Counted from the first letter of the stretch, positions 38,262-51,252 are shown. The stretch: DNA of 64,000 bases from Linyphia triangularis (GCA_963978545.1 OZ021723.1:95834002-95898001); one strand, 5' to 3'. Notes: generated from the letters alone by a model not told the origin. Numbers and translations: made by a program.

Positions 38262-39264
38262 TTTAGGCATGTACTTCCTAAAAATACAGAAACATGAAAG
38301 TTTAGATCAAGTGGGTTTTGAAAAAAAGGTAACTGCATTTCACTTTTGCTTGCTAATAGAAGAAATTTAAAAAAAATTGTGAATACGTAAAAATAGAAGA
38401 TTAGAGAACAAAATTTACGGATTTTACAGAGCCAGATATTCAGAAATCTTCATTATCAGGATCATTTCTTTCGTTAGAAAATGTTTACCTCCGAACAATC
38501 AGTTAACACATAAAAGGAAGTACTTATATAAATGTGTTTATTAAAAGAGTAAAAAAAACGTTTAACTCAATTAAAGCCCTGATGCTTGGTTCAAAATATT
38601 ACAAGGAAAACAGCTTCGTCTAAAAAAGGGATTTAAAAGTTTCATCGCTCAAGCTTCTTCGCTAACCTACTAAAAGAGCTAGAATAAAATGAAGGTTTTA
38701 CACTAAGCCTATTTTTCAAAATACAGATTTTAGTAATTAAGTAATTTATTCGTGTTTTATATCTACTCAATGCTTTCAAAATCAAGGATGTTGCATTAAA
38801 AGTGTAGGTGGTGAATTCTTTACAGAGTGCATAATTAATAACATTTTCCTAAGTTAATGGAGAAAATTGAGTTTATTTCTTTTTGATGTTTTAGAGAATT
38901 AAAAGTGATCCTTAATGTGTAAAAAAAAATAATCTAAGAAGGTTAAACATAATTTTTCGGGAAGTAGATTCAGTGATAAAGGTTTATTTCTTTAAAAAAA
39001 TTGAAAGTAGTAATTGAAAAATTAAAAACATGTCCAGAAAATATTGCTGATAAATCGTTGAAACTAACAATTTTCAATAAAAGAGAGAATGGGGTGCCAC
39101 ATGCCTCCCTAAAACTAACGCATGAAAAAAATATAATTACCTTTATAAGCATAATTTATTGTTTAGTTGATTAAATGAAGTTACTTTGATAACTGCTTAA
39201 AAATCTAATTATTTAAAAGTTTTGAAGTTTTTATTGTTTTGCTTCAAAGTATTTATTGTTAGTA
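38262..39264. other. No supported gene
   Basis: AT-rich DNA without clear repeats or coding signals. Confidence 0.4.
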
Positions 39265-39897
39265 TATATCTTAATGTAAGTAATACTACTCATACATGTG
39301 AATATTATAAGTAATTGTACTTTTACGCAAACAATAATTAATGCAAGTAATACTGATCATACATGGAATGTAATTGATGTAAGTAATACTACTCATACAT
39401 GTGAATATTATAAGTAATACTACTTTTACGCAAAAAATAATTAATGCAAGTAATACTGCTCATACATGGAATGTAAATTATGTAAGTGATACTACTCATA
39501 CATGTGAATATTATAAGTAATATTACTTTTACGCAAAAAATAATTAATGCAAGTAATACTGCTCATACATGGAATGTAATTAATGTAAGTAATGCTACTC
39601 ATACATGTGAATATTATAAGTAATATTACTTTTACGCAAAAAATAATTAATGCAAGTAATACTGCTCATACATGGAATATAATTAATGTAAGTAATACTA
39701 CTCATACATGTGAATATTATAAGTAATATTACTTTTACGCAAAAAATAATTAATGCAAGTAATACTGCTCATACATGGAATGTAATTAATGTAAGTAATA
39801 CTACTCATACATGTGAATATTATAAGTAATATTACTTTTACGCAAAAAATAATTAATGCAAGTAATACTGCTCATACATGGAATGTAATCAATGTTG
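39265..39897 (+). repeat. 103-bp tandem array
   Basis: Six units have an exact spacing of 103 bp (CATACATGTG at 39,291, 39,394, 39,497, 39,600, 39,703 and 39,806). Each unit holds two related halves, each with GTAATACT-CTCATACATG, so the satellite grew from an older half-unit of about 50 bp. Confidence 0.96.
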
Positions 39898-40534
39898 GTA
39901 ATGCCACTAATGCATTTGAAATATTTAGTATTATAAATAATTATTCTTGTAGTAATATTTTTTGGCGGAAATGAACTTCATGAAAATTATTCAATATTTC
40001 GTTTTATTTATTTGTGAAAAACTTTCTCAATAAATCTCATATTGGAGTATGATAGAAGCAAATCAGAAATTCACCTTTTTTCTCTTGAAGTATTACAACA
40101 GTAAAAATAAAATTGCTCACTCATTTTCTTTAAATAAATAAATTATCATTAATTTTTAGTTTAAGTTACAGTTTTAATACTAGTAGTTAAGCAATAAAAA
40201 TTAATCCATTGGTCAATTTTCTTCACAACAGTCATTTGCACAAAAATTACATATAACTATTGAGTTAATAAATATAATAATTTTAATAATTGTGTGTGTG
40301 ATTAGAAATATAATCTTTTTACATGAGATTGAAAACTAGATTTTCGGATCTTATAAAAAAATATAAAAGAAATATTTTTAATTTATTTAAATGATCGTTT
40401 AATTAAATTGATGTTTGGATGTAAAGCAGCATACACCAGTTTTTCTCAATCTATAGCACACGAACTTCCAGGGATGGTTTGAAGTGGTAAGTGAATAAAA
40501 GACAACATGGGGAACATTCATAGAAAGATTGACT

Positions 40535-42345
40535 AAAAGAGAAATGATAAAACGTTGTTGCAGCAACTGGTATGTCCAATGAAAATTATATGAATTTATT
40601 AAAACAATCAGGAGAGAAATGATAAAACATTGTTGTAGCAACAGGTATGTTCAATATAAAGTACATTGATTTAATAAAAAGATCATAAGAGAAATGATAA
40701 AACATGTTCAATATAAAGTACATTGATTTAATAAAACGATCATAAGAGAAATGATAAAACATTGTTGAAGCAACAGGTATGTTCAATATAAAGTACATTG
40801 ATTTAATAAAACGATCATAAGAGAAATGATAAAACATTGTTGTAGCAACAGGTATATTCAATATAAAGTACATTGATTTAATAAAACGATCATAAGAGAA
40901 ATGATAAAACATTGTTGAAGCAACAGGTATATTCAATATAAAGTACATTGATTTAATAAAACGATCATAAGAGAAATGATAAAACATTGTTGTAGCAACA
41001 GGTATATTCAATATAAAGTACATTGATTTAGTAAAACGATCATAAGAGAAAAAATAAAACGTTATTTCAGAAACTTGGTATGTCCAATGAAGTTTATATT
41101 AATTTAATATTACGATCATAAGAGAAATGATAAAACATTGTTGTAGCAACAGGTATGTTCAATATAAAGTACATTGACTTAATAAAACGATCATAAGAGA
41201 AATGATAAAACATGTTCAATATAAAGTACATTGATTTAATAAAACGATCATAAGAGAAATGATAAAACATGTTCAATATAAAGTACATTGATTTAATAAA
41301 ACGATCATAAGAGAAATGATAAAACATTGTTGAAGCAACAGGTATGTTCAATATAAAGTACATTGATTTAATAAAACGATCATAAGAGAAAGGATAAAAC
41401 ATGTTCAATATAAAGTACATTGATTTAATAAAACGATCATAAGAGAAATGATAAAACATTGTTGAAGCAACAGGTATGTTCAATATAAAGTACATTGATT
41501 TAATAAAACGATCATAAGAGAAATGATAAAACATTGTTGTAGCAACAGGTATGTTCAATATAAAGTACATTGATTTAATAAAACGATCATAAGAGAAATG
41601 ATAAAACATGTTCAATATAAAGTACATTGATTTAATAAAACGATCATAAGAGAAATGATAAAACATGTTCAATATAAAGTACATTGATTTAATAAAACGA
41701 TCATAAGAGAAATGATAAAACATGTTCAATATAAAGTACATTGATTTAATAAAACGATCATAAGAGAAATGATAAAACATTGTTGAAGCAACAGGTATGT
41801 TCAATATAAAGTACATTGATTTAATAAAACGATCATAAGAGAAATGATAAAACATTGTTGTAGCAACAGGTATATTCAATATATAGTACATTGATTTAGT
41901 AAAACGATCATAAGAGAAAAAATAAAACGTTATTTCAGAATTTTGGTATGTCCAATGAAGTTTATATTAATTTAATATAACGATCATAAGAGAAATGATA
42001 AAACATTGTTGTAGCAACAGGTATGTTCAATATAAAGCACATTGGTTTAATAAAACGATCATAAGAGAAATGATAAAACGTTGCTGTCGCAACTGGTATG
42101 TCTAATGAAAATTATATTAATTTAATTCGACGATCAAAAGAGAAATGATAAAACGTTGTTGTAGCAATAGGTATGTTCAATATAAATTATATTAATTTAA
42201 TAAAAAGATCATAAGAGAAAAAATAAAATGTTATTTCAGAAACTTGGTATGTCCAATGAAGTTTATATTAATTTAATATAACGATCATTAGAGAAATGAT
42301 AAAACGTTGCTGTAGCAACAGTTATATCCAATAAAAATTATATTT
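40535..42345. repeat. 75/57-bp satellite array
   Basis: About 25 units run across 1.8 kb. The long unit (75 bp) contains AACATTGTTGTAGCAACAGG; the short unit (57 bp) lacks exactly 18 bp, which includes the hairpin TGTTG-TAG-CAACA. Long units come in two forms (TAG or AAG in the loop). Both lengths are multiples of 3, so minus-strand frames of 145 and 265 codons stay open with the 25-residue period MYFILNIPVATTMFYHFSYD+RFIKS. I regard these frames as a by-product. Edge units at 41,040-41,110, 41,900-42,000 and 42,200-42,300 are diverged in the same way, which marks a higher-order repeat. Confidence 0.95.
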
Positions 42346-43098
42346 CATTTTGATAAATATAAATAATACAATTGAATCGGAAATAATTTTAAGTTTGAAA
42401 GAATGAATGTTTTAAATTCAATTTATTTTTACATTACAAAATGGTTAAGAGGTTAAAAGACGTTGAGAAAGGCTGGTTTACACTATAAGCTATGTAAATC
42501 GATATTAACACAAGCATTATCCATACTTTCTATCGATCTCGTTTTTCAATCAAACCTGTTGAAACTATATAGAAGAATCGTAAATAAAATTTTAGATGAA
42601 TATTCAATTATTCATGTTTGGTGAAATAGATTCTTCAATAATATTTTAATATAACTTAAAAGTTTTTATAGTAATAATGATAAAGTAGATATATCCGGGT
42701 TTATCCCCATTTGCAACGAGACACAAATGCGTTGAGACAAATTGGAAAGTAGTGGAAGAGAAATTATGAGCATTGAACCTGGATTTTTTTTTTTAATAAA
42801 AATCCCTTTTTACATGGAAATTCGATGTGGACTTACTGTGCAGAAACAAAATCATCATGTCGAACATTTTAAAAAATGTCTTTACATTTCTCTTTAAAAA
42901 AAGAAAATCTCTAAATTATTCTAAAAATGTGATTATACCCTCTGTACTTCATTTGTTTCTAAATATACTAGTCTTTATAACCTTTTTGAAGTTTAAAAAA
43001 TTTGCATCGCCAAAGCTAATGGAAAGTTTGAAATAGGATTGATGTCAATTGACATAACTGGTTACGAGCTGGTTAAAAGGAACTTTACCTTAAATACT
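42346..43098. other. No supported gene
   Basis: AT-rich. A 69-codon plus ORF at 42,827-43,036 has no motif. Confidence 0.4.
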
Positions 43099-43102
43099 TT
43101 AA

Positions 43103-43886
43103 GGGAATTTAGTACCCTTAAAACTTTTTTTTTTATTTCAGCCATTAAATTTATAATTTTACATATTTGGATGTATTATTAATAAGTAAAAACTAAATTT
43201 TATTTAAAAAATGTTCACATTGTGCTCTAAATTTTCAAAATTAAAAAATTAAAAAAAAAAAAAAAAAAAATCATGAAATTTTAAATTCTATCTTCTTTCT
43301 CATTTTTTAATAATTTTTCCTGATTTTTTTTGAAAAAATGTTCCAAGTAATATACTCTGACTTTTTAGAGTATATTACTTGGAAATTTTTTTAATGACTT
43401 TTTAAGCATCGGATTTAAAATAAGTAAAATAGTTTTCGAGAAAAACGATAATTAATGTACCTATCGGTAAAAAAGCGTAAAAAACGGGTATTTTTCAACA
43501 CTTAAATTTGTAAAAAAAAAGTTTTTATTTTATTCAAAAATACATGCGTATTTTTGTCGAATAGATATGAAGAATGACTCACAAAAAATTTCAAGTCATT
43601 TCATTGATGTTTACTTAAGTTTTAGTATTTTGAGTAGAGGGGAGGGGGGGGGGGGATTTAAAAAATTACGAAATGAGAAAAATGCGTTTGAAATATTAAA
43701 GGAGCTATTGTAGCAACGGCAAATTCTCCATAAGAATATAGTTTTTCGGCAATTGCAGCTATCAAACAGGATCAGCTCAAAAACTTGCCAGAATAATTAG
43801 AAGGTTTCAAAGATTATTAACATGCAAAAAATTGAATATATATATTTTTATTATTTTTTTGTGAAAACAAGGGGTACTAAGTCCCC
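43103..43886 (+). mobile_element. TTAA-flanked MITE, related to family T, copy 5
   Basis: 784 bp between TTAA at 43099-43102 and 43887-43890, with ends GGGAATTTAGTACCC and GGGGTACTAAGTCCCC. An internal perfect palindrome CCAAGTAATATACTCTGA / its complement lies near 43,342-43,384. The terminal motif GTACTAA-TCCCC is shared with copies 3 and 4, but the interior is diverged. A 12-bp G run lies at 43644-43655. Confidence 0.85.
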
Positions 43887-44050
43887 TTAAGGTTATTTTA
43901 TTTTCAAAAGGTTTAAAATAACTAATGGAAAAGCATTTTTTGTTGTTGTTGCTAATAAAGTTATTTGCCCAATGATATATCTATGAACCAAATATGAGCT
44001 ACGGAGCCGTAGTTGGTGAACTTCCCAAATCGATGGTAAACCGAATTTTC

Positions 44051-44298
44051 CTAGAGTAACATTCCAGGAATGGGATAGGGTGGTACATAGGTGGCGCTGC
44101 ATGGTACAGGGATGGTGTGGAAGGGGAGAAGGATCCCCCAGATGAAGTTTGGAATCTTTTCAGATCGGAAGCTACAAGTTGTCAATCGCTCTTTCAGCAT
44201 TTCCACGTGCTCTCTACAATAAGCATGGCCCTCATCAGTAGATGTTGCTTCTGGAAAAATGTCAGGAGCGGAAGTTTTGCTGCTGGATTCTATACTCT
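44051..44298 (-). CDS. Candidate exon, unrecognised product
   Basis: On the minus strand the segment opens after an acceptor-like TATTTTTCTCACCAG (44,299-44,313). It reads SSSKTSAPDIFPEATSTDEG, then HAYCREHVEMLKERLTTC, and stops near 44,051. Residue use is balanced and the stretch is GC-richer than its flanks. The same acceptor, read on the plus strand, is a donor-like CTCTG-GTGAGA, and the plus strand is open too (from 44,117), so strand is uncertain. I recognise no domain. It may be an exon, a retrocopy piece or a chance frame. Confidence 0.28.
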
Positions 44299-44449
44299 GG
44301 TGAGAAAAATATTTTTTGTAATATTGCAATTAAATAACTCAATTTTTAATTATTTTTTATTGTTACTGTGTCGTGAAGTCGTTTGCGAGCAAAAGCAACA
44401 AAGTTATTCAAAAATTGATTGTGAATTATATGAACATTTAAAGTCATAA

Positions 44450-45890
44450 ACAACATCTTGATACTAGAATTATAGGGAATTTGTTGCAATTGCACAGCTC
44501 TAATTATTTTTACTTAATACGTATTTTCTTTAATTAATAAATTAATTAATTTATATAATTAGGGACAAAAATTTTGAAACAGGTAACATTAGATATTCGA
44601 TTAATTAATTAAATGCTTTTACGGCATTTTTTTTAATTAATCCTTTTAGGATCACTTAGTTAAACAACGAAATTAAAGAACACGTATAAAAACATTATCA
44701 CACGTCATTTAAACAATTTTGGTTAAGAAGGGAAATAAAAGAAGCCGAATATCTTAATTGGATAACAGGATAAAAAAAATTTCATTTTTAACTCAAAAAC
44801 TTCTCAACTGATTGTAGCTTACAGTACTGTCTCTTTTTTCAAACGTGGTCACGAAATTATGGAACATGTAATTCTATCATCACTGCAGACTATCATTGGA
44901 CTGTTGAGGGACTTTGCCTTTTTTATTAATATTTATAAATACATTTTTAGATTAAGGTTTTTCATTCTTATTTACTAAAATATTGCTTACCATACGAAAT
45001 TACGTTCATAAAAATATTTAACTTTTTAATTTTTAAAATTTAAACTATTTATGATATCAATAAACGCAAATACTATATGAATGAATTTAATGTACGATGG
45101 TTTTCAACAATTAATTATTTTTATTTAAAAAAACAAACACTATACGTCACTTTAATAACAGTTTTACGGAGATTCGTTATGTTTTTATCAATCTCATTGT
45201 AACCTATTTAAGTCAGTAATAATAAATTTTTTGCAATACAGTTTTTATGTCACAATTGTTTTCAAATGGATAAATTAAAATGTCAAGTGTATTATCAAAT
45301 TTGGCGTGGAGACAGTTCTTATGCTACTTTGTTTATGAAGTCCTTTTTGCTACTTAAAACGTCATCAAACTTTAAAGGAATTTCATTAGTTTTTCTTGGG
45401 AAAAGTTGCAAAAGTGCCTTTTTGTTGGGATATTAAATTCCACAGACAGGAAATGAGGTTTATGCCTGTCAAACATTATTATTTTTACTGAAATCTTTAA
45501 AGACTACTTAGAACTGCAATTTGTAATGTCCAAGTTTTTTAATAAACGTTATATTTCACAACAACGTGTATTTTCTTGATAAAAATACATTAAAAGATTA
45601 AACTGTTTCTTACGGTGGCCATGAAAGCATCTCAATCACATTGAAGTATGACTCTGAAGTATTCAGATTTCATGTTGAAACATAAACACGCTCATCCTAT
45701 ATGGTTAATGTGTTTGTATTGCATTTGACAGCACATAGGTTAGAAGGAACAATCCCAAAAATTAGATCTATCTATTGACGCTCCTATATACTGCACCGGT
45801 TTTATATCAATTTAGAGTTGCTGGGTTAGCTATAGTGGGTTGAACGTAGGTGGAAAATTTTTGGTTATGGTTTTTTGGGAAACTCCAGTA
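44450..45890. other. No supported gene
   Basis: AT-rich, with an (AATT)-type patch near 44,530-44,560. No coding signal is seen. Confidence 0.4.
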
Positions 45891-45894
45891 CATT

Positions 45895-46260
45895 CAAGTA
45901 ATACTTCCAGTAGTACTACAACTGTGACCAATATCGACTGACATTTGCAAATCTCGATGTGGAACGTTACAAACCGGGCATTGGAGGCGATATTACCCAA
46001 TCTCGCCCAATGCTGGATAAATATACTGAAAGTTTTCAAATCTCGATTCACAGTTTAAAATTGAAATATTATTTAACAAGATGGCACGGAGGAAATTTTT
46101 TTTTATTTTTAATTTTTTTAATTTTTTTACATGTTTATTAAAAAAAAGTCTTGTATATTGAAAGAAAGTTCGAGTTTCGGCCAGAATTGGACAATCTTCC
46201 AGAATCAATGTTTTTAACATTGGCCAATACTGCTGTGCTGTCAAATGGTAATGCTTTTTC
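45895..46260 (+). repeat. Dispersed repeat, copy B and neighbour
   Basis: 45,950-46,050 matches 1,486-1,590 (GATGTGGA, CCAATGCTGGATAAA, ACT-AAAGTTTTCAAAT). 46,165-46,255 matches 25,725-25,825 (CAATCTTCC, AACATTGGCCAATACTGCTG). The two parts may be ends of one element. The five small ORFs crossing this region follow the repeat and are not genes. Confidence 0.5.
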
Positions 46261-46542
46261 AGAGTTGATAAGAAAGAGATTTAGTGTAGAAACTCTTTCC
46301 GGAAGGACTTTCATAGGAACTTTTATGTATCCGCTTTTCGTGTGGAAGAAGCATCTATCCATTTTTGGTATTATTATTAAAAAGGTATTTATTCCCCTTT
46401 TTTAACATTCTTAGGAGAGTAAAAAAGCTTTATGAGTGCTAATTCAACACTTTTGCATATCCCTCATTTACAACAAATTTATTCATCTAATCAAGTAGTA
46501 GCTAGTGTTAATCAATGATTCTTTTCTAACTGTTTTGAAATA

Positions 46543-47248
46543 CAGGGTGGTCATAAAGAAACTTTTCCGACATATGAACCTCTAACGGCCGTTCCGTTGA
46601 ACAGATCAAGATCGAGATCATGTGAATGCCAACAAAATCGCGCTTACGGTTACGAATATAGGTACAGAAACTCGAAATTTTCGAATGGCAACGCCTACTT
46701 TTTCCCGTTGCAAAATGCTCAGCTCGTGCGAAAACCCTAAGGAGCGTTAGAACTGTACATGTATCACAAAAAAAGTACGCGTTAAACACTCCAGATATTC
46801 AGCGTAGAAAACCAATAAAATTGTCTGTGATGGCACTAATGTGAAATATGTGTAATCCAAATAAAAGTTTTCTTTTGTCCAATCTGTGTTGTCATCAGTG
46901 AATAGTGTCTTTGGCCTCTGTCACACGCAAATTTCCTCCATGCACCCCAATCGTGTTGTGACTGACCGTTCGCAGAGCTGCTTTTTTTTTTGATGCGTGC
47001 ATAACGCGTCCGTTTTTTGTCATACACGTACCGTTCCAATGCTCTTTAAGGTTTTATATTAAGGTTGCTCATAAGCGTTGCCATACGAAAATTTCAAGTT
47101 TCTGTACTTATAACAGTAACTATGAGCACCATTTTGTTTACCGTGTGCACCATTTAATGTTAACTATAGCTGAAATCTCATCTCGATATGTTGAATGGAA
47201 CGGAAGCTAGAGGTCCGTACATGGCAAAATTTCCTTATGGCCACCCTG
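46543..47248. mobile_element. TA-flanked inverted-repeat element, 706 bp
   Basis: The ends CAGGGTGGTCATAAAGAAAC and the complement of CAGGGTGGCCATAAGGAAAT are flanked by TA (46541-46542 and 47249-47250). The arms align for about 160-200 bp, through CCTCTA-C-GCCGTTCC and TTTCGAATGGCAACGC. CAGGGTG ends with TA targets are typical of IS630/Tc1/mariner relatives. Minus-strand frames of 87 and 67 codons occupy the centre but show no DD(D/E) catalytic motif, so it looks non-autonomous or decayed. Confidence 0.87.
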
Positions 47249-47250
47249 TA

Positions 47251-49980
47251 TATCAGAAAGTTATTTGAGATGAAAAGTGGAGTAAACATCCTCTCACAAT
47301 AACACGAAGATATGTTAGAGCATATCCATTCACAACTATAATTTATTTTAAATTAAGATGAAGTGAATTTAAAATGAAGAGCCGATTTCTACTATTTTTT
47401 CTTAAGGAATGAAAATTGAACAGTATAAGGAAACTAAATTGAAACAAAATAGCTACTTTATTGTTGTTAACCTTTTAAACAATAAACGACTGTAATAGTG
47501 AACTCTTTTTTTTTTTTTTTTAATTCAAATATGTACATTTCTAAGCGAAGAAAGTTTATGAATAGAAAGACATCCCGCATATTCTACAGTAATAACCAAG
47601 TGAATTTCTCTAGAGACATTTCCATGTAATTGCAACGATAAACAATTGTAAGCAATATAAAATGGCTTAGACTGATAAAGACAATTTCATTAAATTAAAG
47701 CCCAAACAATGCTAATTTGAATATACATTGTCTACTTGTGAGTTGTAGAGTTACTATGCATAATTTCACTAATTTACTCTTTACTAACAAAACTTTACTA
47801 ATTTACTTTAAACTTTAACTGTGTATTTGTACTTTAATTAAAATTCTCAATAGAAGAGATAAATTGCTAAAATTTGTGTATCTCATTAAAACACACTTTA
47901 AGATGTTTTTTTTTTTTTTTTTTTTTTGTGATAATTTAATGAGTTGAAGGAGAACAATTAAAGTACAGTACGAGTTTAAACGTACTTTATGGTTTTTTTT
48001 TTAGTAATTTTTATTTGACTGGCCATGAGTTGAAATTGATACTTTTTCTTACCCATCTATGTTTGTATTATAAAATTGGAGTTTACGGATAAAGTTATAG
48101 TACTACTTTCAAATGAATTAATTTAGATAAACATTCTTTCATGATAAATACAAATAATACAAACAAACACGGATGAAATTACTCTGTGGGTTATCAATTA
48201 TACATTTCCTGTATTTAGTTCTAAATTTATGAAATATATACAATGCAAAATGGAATTTATAAAATATAGGGTTACCTGTTTAATTGACTAAGTGAAATAG
48301 TAATAAAAATCCTGTTCAATTTAGAAGTAAAATAATAATAACAAAACATACTGTTTAAATATTTTGGTCTATTTTACCAAGGAGATAAAGATAAAAATGT
48401 CGATTGTATTTCGTGAAAAGTTGTTTTATAAACTTTTTTCATTAAGGAGTTAAGGCGTTTTTAAACTGAATTAAAGCTCAACCATTTCAATGAATTCGTA
48501 ATATTATTCTATTATTTCAAATTTTGTTTATAGTAACTAGAAACAATATTCGGGATATTTAGTTATTAATGTTTCGATGAATTATTAGTAATTTAAGTGA
48601 TGGCAAGTAAATGACCGACTAATGTTAAAACGAAATAATTTTTTTGGCATAGTTGGTAAAATTATTAATAAACTTAATTAATTTTTTATGTTAAACGATT
48701 ATTTGTTAAAGGATAAAAACAAATAATTAAATAATATACGAGTAACTTTTGAAATAAGAAGTTCTTCTATTACAAACGATTATTAAAACAATTTTTAAAA
48801 TTTCATTAATTTAAATATTTTTTGCTTTTATCCCTAGTACATTAAAACTTTAAACCATGGATAAACAATTCTTTCGTTATATCTCATCTTTCTGCAAAAA
48901 TATTACTGAATAAGTTAACATTTCGTACTGCGGAGTACGTATACACTACACGGGGAGAAGTCGACCAAGTTGAATGCCAGATCATTAAATTTTTGTTGGT
49001 TATAAAACGAGTTTAATGTGGATAGAATGCTCCTATATATGTTTACTCATTTATGAGGAATTTTTAAGTCTCGAGAAATGATGTTTTAGATTCATCTAAC
49101 GTAAAGTATATTAAATTTAATGGTGCTGTAAGAATAAGTGTTTGTATTAAAGTTTTCAAATATTACGCAAAAAAAGACTAGTAGAGGACCCGTTTTTATA
49201 TAAGGACCTATAAAAAATCGTAAATGAGACGCATTGGTGCAAACAGCTTTATTCTAAGAGCTTTAGAACCAGAATTTTTACCATTGTTTGGATTATTTTG
49301 TCAACTATATGTGGTTTGAAATTTGTGATGGTTAAATTTTTTTATTCTTTTATCACCATTTTCGGGGGGGGGGGGGGTTACCTCACTGAATGGTGAAGAT
49401 TTATTAATACCCAAGTCACATATAATCTTTATTGTATTTTTAAAAATTTCAATATTTGCATGTCAAGTTCGTTATTAATTTAATTAGTTACGGGACTAAA
49501 AGATTTATATTGTATGCAACATTTTGGAAATAACTTTTTCAAACTCGGTCAAATAAACATTTGGCCTAGTTTAAAAATGTATTACTTTCCCATCTAGTTG
49601 AATACATAACTAGTTTAGCTTAGTTCATTTAGTATAGAAAATGAGCAATTATTGTATTCAATACATCATTAGTTTTAAATTGCATGTCCTTTTTCGGTTG
49701 CTTTTAAAGAAATCTTAAGCGAATAACTCGTACGGGTTCAACTAGGCAATTTATATTCTATAGTGGATATTTTAAATATGTTTTTTACTCAACTCTTGGG
49801 TTGCTGTTCGTCAGGCATATACATTATTGACAGTTACAGAGGAATAAATAATAAAGTTAAGTAATGTAAAGAGATTTGTAATGAGTTTTTTAACACAAAT
49901 GGAAAACTATGTTACCGAAATAAAATTAACTTTTAAACTTTACTTTACTTATTTTTAAATCCTTTATATTAACTAAGATT
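47251..49980. other. AT-rich DNA, nothing recognised
   Basis: 2.7 kb without a supported gene, RNA or element. Poly-T runs lie at 47,506-47,520 and 47,909-47,928, and a 14-bp G run at 49364-49377. Confidence 0.4.
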
Positions 49981-50034
49981 TTTGGGATGTGTGCGGCAGG
50001 TGGACAAATCTATAGGGTAATAAATAACTCAAAT

Positions 50035-50720
50035 GCCGTCATCCAATGAAACTTGGCACATAGATTCGATGTTGATGAAAATGCATTCTATCAAGTTTTG
50101 GGTGATGCCCCTGACACAGAAAGACAGATTTTATATACGCTGCCATTGTTTCTTCCGATGACTAATTAGCCCTCTTCCTGTCATCCAGTCGAGTAGAAAC
50201 TTGACAGATAACTCGTTGTCGAGGACAATGCTTTCTATAAAATATTTGGGGCTGTCACTGAAACATAACTTTTGCATGAATTTCTGTTGCCGTAAGGCCG
50301 ACCAAACGGTATAGTGGTTAGTGTGCTAGCTTCTAGACCGCGAGGTTGCGGGTTCCGAGTCCCGTGCTAGGCATGGGTGTTTGTAAATGTATGTTGGCTT
50401 GTCTAATGACGAATGTTTAGGCGCATTATAGCCCATGTGTTGCTGACGGCGCCAGATAATCTGAATACAACCAATCTGTTGGCGTAAGTCCGATTTGACC
50501 GCTTTTACTCACGTTCTATTTTCCAGATACAAAGCTTAATTCAAACATGTTAAGTTTGGTGATATTTAATGACTGAAATCACCTACCTACCAAGCGAGCT
50601 ACAACTTAGCACATAGACTCGTCATGAACGATAATGTTTTCAATCAAATAGTTCGGAATGGATGCTTTCTTCGTAGTGGTGAAATTATTCGAAAACTCGA
50701 TCGGAGCCCAATAAGTTGTA
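50035..50720 (+). repeat. Old degenerate tandem repeat split by a SINE
   Basis: Three diverged units near 50,046, 50,190 and 50,590 share the order GAAACTTGGCACATAGA-TCG, GATGA-AATGC-TTCTAT-AA and AGTTTTGGG-TGATGCC. The spacing is about 145 bp once the SINE at 50,297 is taken out of the second interval, although that interval is still longer than one unit. Family unknown. Confidence 0.5.
50297..50475 (+). mobile_element. tRNA-derived SINE, copy 3
   Basis: 179 bp with A box TATAGTGGTTAGTGTG, B box GGTTCCGAGTCCC (one extra C), the shared body and ACAACCAA tail. Target duplication CTGTTGCCGTAAG (50284-50296) and CTGTTGGCGTAAG (50476-50488). Confidence 0.92.
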
Positions 50721-51061
50721 ATTGTACATAAAAATTGGCGATGCATGTAAAGGATTTGTATTAAAAACTTTGTCTTTATGATTTTTATTATTAAATAAAT
50801 CTTGAGAACTGTTATGACTTCCCTGAAGAGAATCCTTTCAAAGTACTTGATGAGTGTTTTCTTTTTGATAGAATTTCCAATTCATTCGAAATTACCATTT
50901 ATTGTTCAAAGAATAAGAGAATAATAAGTTTTCTATTTAGATGGAGAGATTTTATTGGGCATGGAATTGTGTGTTGTTACAATTCAAAAGGATTTTGAGA
51001 GAATCAAAAGCCTTTTTATAGAATCTAGTATTGCTACAGAACTATTTCAAAGAAATCTTTT

Positions 51062-51244
51062 GCCGACCGAACGGTATAGTGGTTAGCGTGCTAGCTTCTA
51101 GACCGCGAGGTTGCGGGATCGAGTCCCGTGTTGGCATGGGTGTTTGTAAATGTATGTTGGCTTGTCTAATGACGAATGTTTCATCGCATTATAGCCCTCG
51201 TGTTGCTGACGGCGCCAGATAATCTGAAAACAACCAACAAAAGC
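51062..51244 (+). mobile_element. tRNA-derived SINE, copy 4
   Basis: About 183 bp with A box TATAGTGGTTAGCGTG, B box GGATCGAGTCCC and tail ATAATCTGAAAACAACCAAC. The short duplication AATCTTTT flanks it (51054-51061 and 51245-51252). The 63-codon plus ORF (RPNGIVVSVLASRPRG core) is the SINE head translated, a frame that turns up as spurious proteins in some invertebrate gene sets. Confidence 0.9.
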
Positions 51245-51252
51245 AATCTTTT

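Noticed and set aside
41094..41891. 265-codon minus-strand ORF, the longest in the window
   Set aside because: It is the 75/57-bp satellite read in a frame without stops. Unit lengths divisible by 3 explain it, and non-repeat flanks end it at once.
36086..42345. CRISPR array
   Set aside because: The tandem arrays here have no spacers between repeats, units are 57-144 bp, and the genome is eukaryotic.
46526..47039. Possible transposase in the TA-flanked element
   Set aside because: Two short frames only, with no DD(D/E) spacing and no helix-turn-helix that I can recognise.
51031..51222. 63-codon ORF with RPNGIVVSVLASRPRG
   Set aside because: It lies in the SINE head. The same translation arises wherever the SINE occurs, so it is not a gene.
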